From contig PKRH01000086.1 of the NCBI GenBank assembly GCA_017577565.1, forward strand, positions 1 to 15,464: 15,464 nucleotides of DNA, in the 5' to 3' direction. Shown piece by piece: positions 1 to 6,588 of the stretch (its first letter is position 1; the number at the start of each line of letters is the position of its first letter). The notes beneath the pieces are model-generated. The model had not been told where the DNA came from and did no database searches. It saw only the letters and a list, made by a program, of their open reading frames with translations. This stretch comes from Thermoanaerobacterales bacterium (GTDB lineage: Bacteria; Actinomycetota; Acidimicrobiia; Acidimicrobiales; JACDCH01). The position numbers and the translations under genes are program-made.

Positions 1-918
1 GAGTTTGGGGGCCTTGTTCCGGGCCCTGGAGGTGGCCTTGCCGGCCGGGCCCCACTCCCGGCCCGGCGGTGGGCCCCGGGCCGGGTCGGGCCGGGCCCTC
101 CCGAGGTGTTGGGCGGCCGGCAGGGGCCGCCCGGGGTCGGCACCGGCGCCCGGCTGCGCCTCCACCCCGCCCCCGTGGCCGAGCAGCGGGGCGCCTGGCT
201 GCTGCCGACCTTCGAGGCCGGCCTGGAGGCGATGCGCCGCACGGTCCAGCGGGGCGCCACCCCGGCGGTGCTGCGGCTCTACGACGCCGCCGAGGCCGAC
301 CGCACCTACCACACCGGCGACCGGGCCCTGCTGCTGGCCCTCGACGAGGGCGACCCGACCCTCGTCGAGGCGACCTTCGCCGTGCTCGCCGACGCCGCCG
401 CGGCCGCCGGCGGCGAGCCGGGCGACGCCGCCCACGTCGAGCACTGGCTGGCCCACCGCAACGAGGTCTCGGCCCTCGAGGCGCTGATCGGCAAGGGCTA
501 CACGGTCGACACGATGGAGGTGTCGGGGTCGTGGTCGGCGCTGCCCCGCATCTACCGGGCGACGATCGACGCGCTCCTGGGGGTGGAGGGCACCCTCGCC
601 GCCTCGGCCCACCAGTCGCACAGCTACCCGTCGGGCGGCTGCCTCTACTTCACGTTCGCCGGCCAGGTCGAGCCCGAGCGGCGCGACACGTACTACCGGG
701 CGCTGTGGGACGCCGGCCAGCGGGCCGTGCTGGCCAACGGCGGCGCGCTGAGCCACCACCACGGCGTCGGGCTGAACCGGAGCCGGTTCGTGCGGGAAGC
801 GCTGGGCAGCGCGCTCGACGTGCTGGTGGCGGCGAAGCGGGCGCTCGACCCGCACGGGATCCTCAACCCCGGCAAGCTCGGGCTGCCCTCGCCGTGGGCC
901 GGGCCCGAGGGCTGGTGA
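1..918 (+). CDS. FAD-binding oxidase, alkyl-DHAP synthase-like (5' partial)
   Basis: This is the C-terminal half of an FAD-linked oxidase of the alkyl-dihydroxyacetonephosphate synthase (ADPS) type. Eukaryotic ADPS swaps the acyl chain of acyl-DHAP for a fatty alcohol; the role of the actinobacterial members is less clear. Visible landmarks are an FAD-domain exit resembling TGARLRLHPAP (about 140-175), the segment YPSGGCLYFTF (about 628-660), the triple-histidine motif SHHHGVG (His codons 754-762; a His triplet is a hallmark of ADPS active sites) and the family-typical ending DPHGILNPGKL. The frame is open from base 1, so the start lies outside the window. In the first ~150 bases the protein reads poorly: bases 5-95 resemble the family better in another frame, which suggests small indels there. 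It lies 81 bases upstream of a glycerol kinase-like gene, consistent with a DHAP/glycerol theme. Other FAD_oxidase_C enzymes (glycolate or lactate oxidase types) are less likely because of the HHH motif. Confidence 0.8.
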   Translation, partial: EFGGLVPGPGGGLAGRAPLPARRWAPGRVGPGPPEVLGGRQGPPGVGTGARLRLHPAPVAEQRGAWLLPTFEAGLEAMRRTVQRGATPAVLRLYDAAEADRTYHTGDRALLLALDEGDPTLVEATFAVLADAAAAAGGEPGDAAHVEHWLAHRNEVSALEALIGKGYTVDTMEVSGSWSALPRIYRATIDALLGVEGTLAASAHQSHSYPSGGCLYFTFAGQVEPERRDTYYRALWDAGQRAVLANGGALSHHHGVGLNRSRFVREALGSALDVLVAAKRALDPHGILNPGKLGLPSPWAGPEGW

Positions 919-999
919 CCGACGGTCCCGGCGCCGGGTGACCGGGCCGGCGAACGCCCCGTCGCCCCGGGCTCCCGTCGTCGGGCAGACTCCGGGTCC

Positions 1000-2460
1000 G
1001 TGAGCGCAGCACCGTCGGGTTCGATCCTCGTCGTCGACGTCGGGACCTCCAGCGTGCGGGGCGCGGTCGTGCGGCCCGACGCCACCGTCGAGGCCGTGCA
1101 CGTCGTGCCGGTCCTGCCCTCCTCCCCGGCGCCGGGGCTGGTCGAGTTCGACCCGGTGGCCATGGCCGACGCCGCGCTGTCGGTCGCCCGGCGGGCGCTG
1201 GCCGAGGCCGGGCCGGTGGCCGCGGTCGGCATCGCCAACCAGCGGGCCTCGACCGTCGTGTGGGACCGGGCGACCGGCGAGCCGGTCGGGCCCGGCCTCG
1301 GGTGGCAGGACCTGCGGACGGTCGGCGACTGCCTGGTGTGGCAGTCCCAGGGGCTGCGGTTCGCGCCCAACGAGTCGGCGACCAAGGCCGCCCACCTGCT
1401 GGAGGCCGCCGACCCCGACCGCACCCGCGACCTGTGCGTCGGCACCGTCGACACGTGGATCGCCTGGCACCTCTCCGACGGCGAGCTCCACGTCACCGAC
1501 CTGTCCAACGCCGGGGTGACCGGCCTCACCCTCGGCGACGGCGCCGACTGGGACGACGGCAAGCTGGAGGCGCTGCGCATCCCCCGGTCGTCGCTGCCCC
1601 GCATCGTCGACTCGACCGGCGTCGTCGGGCAGGCGACGGCGCTGGACGGCGCGCCGCCGATCGCCGCGCTGGTCGGCGACCAGCAGGCGTCGCTCGTCGG
1701 CCAGGGCTGCGTCCGGCCGGGGCTGGCCAAGATCACCTTCGGGACCGGCGGCATGCTCGACGTGTGCGTGGGGTCGGAGCGCCCGGCCTTCGCCCGCCAG
1801 GGCGGCCACGGCACCTTCCCGATCGTCGCCTGGCGGCAGGGCGGGGTGCCGACCTGGGGCGTCGAGGCGGTCATGCTGGCGGCCGGCACCAACGTCGAGT
1901 GGCTGCGCGACGACCTGCGCATCATCGGGTCGGCCGAGGAGTCCCACGACGTGGCCGCGCAGTGCGAGAGCACCGACGGCGTCGTGTTCGTCCCGGCGCT
2001 GCTCGGGCTGGGCACGCCCCGGTGGGACTACGGCGCCCGGGGCACGCTCCTCGGCGTCACCCGGGGCACCGGCCGGCCGCAGCTGGTGCGGGCGGTGCTG
2101 GAGGGGGTCGCCCACCGGGGCGCCGACCTCGTCGAGGCGGCCGAGGCCGACACCGGCCTGACCCTCGACCACCTGCGGGTCGACGGCGGCATGACCGGCA
2201 ACCCCACCTTCCTGCAGGCGCTGGCCGACGCCACCCAGCGGCCGGTCGAGGTGTCGCCCGAGCGGGAGGCGACGACCCTCGGCGCCGGGTTCCTGGCCGG
2301 CCTGGCCGTCGGCACCTGGGGCGGCTGGGACGAGCTGGCCGCCACCTGGCGGCCCCGGACGGTCGTGGAGCCGGGCCGCGCCCTCGACCGCGACCGGTGG
2401 CGGGAGGCCGTGGAGCGGGCCGCCGGCTGGGAGCCCGACCTCAGCGCCATCAGCTTCTGA
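1000..2460 (+). CDS. FGGY-family carbohydrate kinase, glycerol kinase-like
   Basis: This 486-residue protein has the full length of the FGGY sugar-kinase family (bacterial glycerol kinase is about 500). It would phosphorylate a polyol, most likely glycerol to glycerol-3-phosphate, using ATP in the cytoplasm. The N-terminal phosphate-1 motif VVDVGTSSVRG is at residues 12-21. The segments NQRASTVVWD and GWQDLRT match the glycerol kinase N-domain. VGDQQASL (about 225-232) places the expected catalytic base at Asp227. DGGMTGNPTFLQALAD (from residue 395) and EREATTLGAGFLAGLAVG form the C-terminal ATP-binding FGGY signature. I chose the GTG at 1000 because the protein begins just before the phosphate motif. 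There is no Shine-Dalgarno sequence, but CAGACT (986-991) ends 8 bases upstream, as expected for a leaderless transcript. The neighbouring ADPS-like oxidase supports a glycerol/DHAP substrate. Xylulose or gluconate kinase activity cannot be excluded from sequence alone. Confidence 0.87.
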   Translation: MSAAPSGSILVVDVGTSSVRGAVVRPDATVEAVHVVPVLPSSPAPGLVEFDPVAMADAALSVARRALAEAGPVAAVGIANQRASTVVWDRATGEPVGPGLGWQDLRTVGDCLVWQSQGLRFAPNESATKAAHLLEAADPDRTRDLCVGTVDTWIAWHLSDGELHVTDLSNAGVTGLTLGDGADWDDGKLEALRIPRSSLPRIVDSTGVVGQATALDGAPPIAALVGDQQASLVGQGCVRPGLAKITFGTGGMLDVCVGSERPAFARQGGHGTFPIVAWRQGGVPTWGVEAVMLAAGTNVEWLRDDLRIIGSAEESHDVAAQCESTDGVVFVPALLGLGTPRWDYGARGTLLGVTRGTGRPQLVRAVLEGVAHRGADLVEAAEADTGLTLDHLRVDGGMTGNPTFLQALADATQRPVEVSPEREATTLGAGFLAGLAVGTWGGWDELAATWRPRTVVEPGRALDRDRWREAVERAAGWEPDLSAISF

Positions 2461-2519
2461 CACCCGCGGCCGGCTCGGGGGTGGGGTGAGCCGCACCATC
2501 GGACCGGCGGTGGGCACGG

Positions 2520-2548
2520 TTGGCGGCCCGGCCGCGGCCTGTGACGAT
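2520..2548 (+). promoter_or_regulatory. Putative leaderless promoter of the sensor kinase
   Basis: TTGGCG (2520-2525) and GACGAT (2543-2548) are separated by 17 bases and resemble -35 and -10 hexamers. The GTG at 2555 lies 6 bases after the -10, so transcription would begin at or next to the start codon. This supports 2555 rather than the upstream GTG 2486 as the kinase start. No binding site for a specific regulator is visible. Confidence 0.4.
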
Positions 2549-2554
2549 CGGGCC

Positions 2555-3969
2555 GTGCCCGTCGATCACCACCGCCCGACCGCGCCCCTGCCCTCCCCCG
2601 CCGGCGCACCCGGTGCCGCCCCGCCGGTGGGGCCGCCGCCGGACGGCACCGGTCGCCCGGGAGCCGGGCGGTCGTGGCCGGCCGAGCTGCTGCGCGCCCC
2701 CGTGGCTTGGCGGACCTGGCGATCGGTCGTCTACCTGCTGGCCGCCGCGCCGCTGGGGTCGGCGGCGTTCGCCGCGCTGGCCGCCGCCGGGCTGGCCTGC
2801 CTGCTGGCGATGCCGCTCGCCCTGGTCGGCGTCGTGCTGCTCGGGGTCGTCCTGCACGCCGTCCGGGAGTACGGGGCCGTGTCCCGGGCGCTGGCCGCGG
2901 CCGTGCTGGGCGAGCGGGTCCCGGCGCCCCGCCGGCGGCAGCCGGCCGACCGGGGCCTCCTCCCCTGGCTGCGCGCCGCGCTCGGCGACCTCGACGGGTG
3001 GCGGGCCGTCGCCTTCGTCGTCGTGTCGACGCCGGTGCGGGTGGTCGGGCTCGGCGCCGTCGCCCTGGCGGCGGGGACCGCGGTCGCGCTGGTCGCCTCC
3101 CCTGTGGCCTGGCTGGTCCTGGACCCGACGCAGGTCGACGCCGACGGCACCGTGCACCGATCGATCGTCCAGTTCGGCGACGTGTACGTCGACACCTGGC
3201 CGGAGGCGATGACGGTGGCGGCCCTCGGCGCGCTCGGGCTGTTCGCCGCCCCCTGGCTGGCCCGGGCGGCGGCGGTCGACGTGGCGCTGGTGCGGGCCCT
3301 GCTGGGGCCGACCCGCCTGGTGGCGCGGGTCGAGAGCCTGGAGGAGACGCGGGCGCTGGCGGTCGACGACACGGCGGCCACGCTGCGGCGCATCGAGCGG
3401 GACCTGCACGACGGCGCTCAGGCCCGATTGGTGGCGCTGGCCATGCACCTCGACATGGCCCGCGAGGAGCTGGTGGGCGACGCGGTGGACGCCGAGCGGG
3501 TCGGGCGGGCCCGGACGCTGGTCGGCGGGCCCACCGGGACGCGACCGAGGCCATCACCGAGCTGCGGGAGGTCACCCGCTCGATCCACCCGCCGGCGCTC
3601 GACCGGGGCCTCGACGAGGCGCTGGCCACCCTCACGTCCCGCAGCGCGGTGCCGTGCCGGCTGACGACCGACCTGCCGGTGCGGCCCTCGCCCGCCGTCG
3701 AGACGATCGCCTACCACTGCGTCGCCGAGCTGCTCACCAACGTGGCCAAGCACAGCGGAGCGTCCCGGGCGACGGTGGCGGTCGCCGTCGACGGCGGGGT
3801 GCTGCACCTGCGGGTGACCGACGACGGCGCCGGCGGCGCCCGCCTCGTGCCGGGGCACGGCCTGGCCGGGCTCGCCGACCGGGTGCGGACCGTCGACGGC
3901 TGGCTGACCCTGTCGAGCCCCGCCGGCGGGCCGACCGAGGTGACCATCGGGCTCCCGGTGCGGGCGTGA
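2555..3969 (+). pseudogene. Two-component sensor histidine kinase (NarL-partner type), frameshifted
   Basis: This is a membrane sensor kinase that would autophosphorylate on His and pass phosphate to the adjacent response regulator. After a proline-rich start there are about four hydrophobic segments (about 2710-2860, 3010-3120 and 3210-3270) typical of the actinobacterial 'Sensor' domain. A HisKA_3 dimerisation helix follows, RRIERDLHDGAQARLVALAM, with the phospho-accepting His at codon 3407-3409. The HATPase domain carries the N box ELLTNVAKHS (about 3727-3756) and G boxes TDDGAGG and GHGLAGLADR (about 3817-3885). The frame used up to about 3527 runs off into nonsense; restoring one base in the GGGCCC run at about 3527-3532 joins it to the frame ending at 3969, giving LVGGAHRDATEAITELREVT. 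This is therefore a single 1-base deletion, either real or a sequencing error. The start could instead be GTG 2486, 23 codons upstream; I prefer 2555 because of the promoter spacing. Confidence 0.82.
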
Positions 3970-3971
3970 CG

Positions 3972-4625
3972 ATGGGCGGGCTGCGGGTCGCCATCGCCGA
4001 GGACGCCGCCGTCCTGCGGGAGGGGCTGGTCGGCCTGCTGGCCGCCCGGGGCTTCGAGGTGGTCGCCGCGGTGGCCGACGCCGAGGCGCTGGCCGCGGCG
4101 GTCGACGCCGACCGGCCCGAGGTCGTGGTCGTGGACATCCGCATGCCGCCGACCCACACCGACGAGGGCCTGCGGGCGGCGATCGAGCTCCGGCGCCGCC
4201 ACCCTGGCCTGCCGGTGCTGGTGTTCTCGCAGTACGTCGAGACCCGGTACGCCGCCGAGCTGCTGGGCGGCGGGGCCGACGGCGTCGGCTACCTGCTGAA
4301 GGACCGGGTGGCCCACGTGCGGGAGCTCGTCGAGGCGCTCGAGCGGGTGGCCGCCGGCGGGACCGCCCTCGACCCCGAGGTCGTGACCCAGCTCGTCGGC
4401 GCCAGCCGCCGCACCGACCGGTTGGACACGCTGACGCCCCGGGAGCGCGAGGTGCTGGCGCTGATGGCCGAGGGCCGGTCGAACGCCGCCATCGCCGCCG
4501 CGCTGTACGTGACGCCCCGGGCGGTCGAGAAGCACATCAGCAACATCTTCATGAAGCTCGACCTGCCCGAGTCGGAGACCGACCACCAGCGGGTGCTCGC
4601 GGTGCTGCGCTACCTGCGCTCGTAG
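3972..4625 (+). CDS. LuxR/NarL-family response regulator
   Basis: This 217-residue DNA-binding response regulator is the partner of the preceding kinase. The receiver domain (about residues 4-120) has its acidic pocket at Glu10-Asp11, the phospho-accepting Asp55 in VVVVDIRMPP, and the conserved Lys110 in GYLLKDR. A C-terminal LuxR-type helix-turn-helix begins at LTPREREVLALMAEG (about residue 154) and includes NAAIAAALYVTPRAVEKHI. The ATG at 3972 is used here; an in-frame GTG at 3966 overlaps the kinase stop codon (GTGA) and is an equally possible, translationally coupled start. The pair is probably co-transcribed. The target genes are unknown; autoregulation is common in this family but no operator is visible. 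Confidence 0.93.
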   Translation: MGGLRVAIAEDAAVLREGLVGLLAARGFEVVAAVADAEALAAAVDADRPEVVVVDIRMPPTHTDEGLRAAIELRRRHPGLPVLVFSQYVETRYAAELLGGGADGVGYLLKDRVAHVRELVEALERVAAGGTALDPEVVTQLVGASRRTDRLDTLTPREREVLALMAEGRSNAAIAAALYVTPRAVEKHISNIFMKLDLPESETDHQRVLAVLRYLRS

Positions 4626-4692
4626 GGCGGGCCGGCGGCGGGACGACCTCGGGCCCGGCCCGTCGTCGCCCCGGGGACCGGGCCCCGGCGGG

Positions 4693-4721
4693 TTCGCTCC
4701 GGCGACCCGGGCCGGTAGCCT
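4693..4721 (+). promoter_or_regulatory. Putative rnpB promoter
   Basis: TTCGCT (4693-4698) and TAGCCT (4716-4721) are 17 bases apart and end 7 bases before the predicted 5' end of RNase P RNA. The -10 fits the actinobacterial TANNNT pattern; the -35 is weak. Confidence 0.45.
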
Positions 4722-4728
4722 GAGGGGT

Positions 4729-5103
<375 letters not shown>

Positions 5104-5105
5104 CG

Positions 5106-5121
5106 CGCCCTCGCGAGGGCG
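5106..5121 (+). terminator. Candidate hairpin after rnpB
   Basis: A perfect 16-base palindrome (CGCCCTCGCGAGGGCG) lies three bases past the rnpB end and could form a 6-bp stem with a CGCG loop. No T-run follows, so it is at best a weak or actinobacterial-type terminator, and it may be chance in DNA this GC-rich. Confidence 0.3.
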
Positions 5122-5273
5122 TCGTGTCGCGACGGGCACCGCTCGGAACCCCGTCCGGCCGGCGCTGGCCGGTGTCGCTGTCGGTCGAGCCACCCCGTCG
5201 AGGCACCGCGGCGCCGAGCGGCTGACCCGGGGCGGGCGCTGCGACGGCGGCCACCGGTGTCACAGGCGCTCCC

Positions 5274-5297
5274 TATCCTTCCGGCCCGGCCGGAAGG
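5274..5297 (+). promoter_or_regulatory. -10-like box with overlapping inverted repeat upstream of 5324 gene
   Basis: TATCCT (5274-5279) fits an actinobacterial -10 box. Overlapping it is a perfect inverted repeat: 9-base arms CCTTCCGGC (5277-5285) and GCCGGAAGG (5289-5297) around a 3-base loop. It could be an operator at the promoter or, if transcribed, a leader hairpin whose right arm runs into the AGGAGG-like stretch at about 5295-5300. No good -35 is seen. The rest of 5104-5323 shows no gene. Confidence 0.4.
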
Positions 5298-5323
5298 AGG
5301 AGTTCAGGCCTGAGAGGCGCGCG

Positions 5324-5782
5324 ATGGCTCGCATGAACTGGGACAGGGTCCGGCGGGAAGCCGGGCTGGCGAGGTTCGGGTACAGCGACTGGCTGGACGC
5401 GGCGGAGTCCCGACTCTGGGACTTTCCCGACGACACGAGGCCGAGACGCAGCAAGGGACGCAAGCCGTCGAAGGCCGAACGGCTGCGTCGGGAGGCCGAA
5501 GCGCTGGGCATCAGCGAGGAGGAGTTGAAGCAGCGACGCCGAGAGGAAGCGCTACGGGACCGCCTCCTCGCCGCAGAAGCCCGTCGCCGAGGTGTGACCA
5601 CGAAGCAACTGCGACGCATGGTCGCGACCGGTCAGGTCCGGTTGCCCGGGCTGCCTGCGCCGAGCGGCGCGGTGATCGTCTCGTCGGGGCGGGCACGGGT
5701 CCCGACGAAGCGACGCTCGGGACGAGGTCAGGCGCCGGACGCTCGCTCGTCGGGCCGCGACCGGGGTGCTCGCCCCGCCTGA
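5324..5782 (+). CDS. Small basic protein of unknown function
   Basis: I do not recognise a named family for this 152-residue, highly charged protein. The N-terminus (MARMNWDRVRREAGLARFGY) resembles short conserved actinobacterial hypothetical proteins as I remember them. The middle (about residues 40-95) is Arg/Lys/Glu-rich and probably helical, with the segment GISEEELKQRRREEALRDR. RRGVTTKQLRRMVATGQ looks like a short helix-turn-helix or SAP-like element, but this is weak. The last ~45 residues are low-complexity and basic. There is no signal peptide or membrane segment. The start ATG 5324 has GAGAGG six bases upstream (5312-5317); an alternative ATG is at 5333. It stands alone between rnpB and the first membrane-protein copy, behind a -10-like box with an inverted repeat. 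Nucleic-acid binding is a guess from charge only. Confidence 0.6.
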   Translation: MARMNWDRVRREAGLARFGYSDWLDAAESRLWDFPDDTRPRRSKGRKPSKAERLRREAEALGISEEELKQRRREEALRDRLLAAEARRRGVTTKQLRRMVATGQVRLPGLPAPSGAVIVSSGRARVPTKRRSGRGQAPDARSSGRDRGARPA

Positions 5783-5860
5783 ACCGAGCGAGGACCGGTC
5801 GGGGCGACATCCGCTGACGGCTGTCACGGCTCGGGCGTACCGGCGTGGCGGTCGGCAGGT

Positions 5861-5895
5861 GGATCGCGAGCACGGGAGTGCGACGACATGGCGGG
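5861..5895 (+). repeat. Leader repeat, copy A (before and across the start of the first membrane paralog)
   Basis: This 35-base block, from GGATCGCGAGCACGGGAG through the start ATG (5888) to GGCGGG, matches 10046-10080 at 32 of 35 positions. It includes the Shine-Dalgarno GGGAG (5874-5878). Weaker similarity extends upstream to TGTCACGG near 5822. Confidence 0.75.
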
Positions 5896-6499
5896 CGGAC
5901 CGTCGGGCGACGGAGGTCGGGTGGAAGGCAACTGGCCACTGCCAGGTGGCAGGCCGGTCGGCATGGCCGGCGACGGCCGGGTCGAGCCGGCGTCGCCGCA
6001 GCGCCGGGAGGAGGTCCCAGCCCCGACTCCTCCAGCTGCTGGGCAGCCGGCACCGCCAGGGGTGACGACCGGTCGGGGACGGCGGGTACCGCTCGCGGCG
6101 TTCGTGATCGCCTGCACGGCTGCCGTGGCGACGTCGGTCCTCTGGATGACCACCCGGTCGGAGCTGGACGAGGCGCGCGCCGAGCTGGAGGCGATCGAGG
6201 AGGCCGAGGCGGCGCTCCCCGACCTGGCCGAGGTTGGTCGGCGGCACCTCGGGACGACCGGTGCCATCGAGGACTCGAGCGCCGAACACCTGAGCGCCAC
6301 CATCGTCGGCGCCCGTGGGCTCGACGGCCTCGAGGACCTGCTCGAGGAGCTGGGCTTCAGCCCGGCGGTCATCGAACGCATCGGCAACACCCGTGCGCTC
6401 GACGGCACCCAGTCGGCGGAGGCGCCGCACGTCGTGGCCACCTGGACCTACCACCCGGATGACGGGCTCAGCATCGTCTTCGAGCGCACCGAGCACTAG
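5888..6499 (+). CDS. Proline-rich single-pass membrane protein, paralog A
   Basis: This 203-residue protein has unknown function. Residues 1-66 are low-complexity and rich in Gly, Pro and Arg, and presumably cytoplasmic. RGRRV immediately precedes one transmembrane helix (about 67-87), which predicts N-in/C-out topology. A short acidic helix or coiled coil follows (TTRSELDEARAELEAIEEAE, about 88-107), then a compact extracytoplasmic domain (about 110-203) ending in HVVATWTYHPDDGLSIVFER. There is no signal peptidase site, lipobox or recognisable enzyme motif. From the membrane segment onward it is about three-quarters identical to the protein at 10073-10690, while the N-terminal tails barely align. 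The start ATG 5888 has GGGAG nine bases upstream and matches the start of the paralog. It lies 89 bases before the DUF2325 gene and could be co-regulated with it. Confidence 0.8.
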   Translation: MAGGPSGDGGRVEGNWPLPGGRPVGMAGDGRVEPASPQRREEVPAPTPPAAGQPAPPGVTTGRGRRVPLAAFVIACTAAVATSVLWMTTRSELDEARAELEAIEEAEAALPDLAEVGRRHLGTTGAIEDSSAEHLSATIVGARGLDGLEDLLEELGFSPAVIERIGNTRALDGTQSAEAPHVVATWTYHPDDGLSIVFERTEH

Positions 6500-6550
6500 G
6501 CGACCCCCCTCGAGACGCTCGTCCTGGCGGACCGCACCTCTCCCGTGACC

Positions 6551-6556
6551 TAGGGT
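6551..6556 (+). promoter_or_regulatory. -10-like box for the DUF2325 gene
   Basis: TAGGGT fits the TANNNT -10 pattern and would start transcription about 25 bases before the GTG at 6589, which has GGGAGGA at 6578-6584 as its ribosome-binding site. No convincing -35 is visible. Confidence 0.35.
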
Positions 6557-6588
6557 CGTGACGAGGCAGGCGGAGGCGGGAGGACGAG

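Noticed and set aside
2486..2554. Upstream GTG (2486) as the histidine kinase start
   Set aside because: The extra 23 residues look unrelated to the family, and a promoter-like pair with correct spacing sits within them. Not excluded, only less likely.
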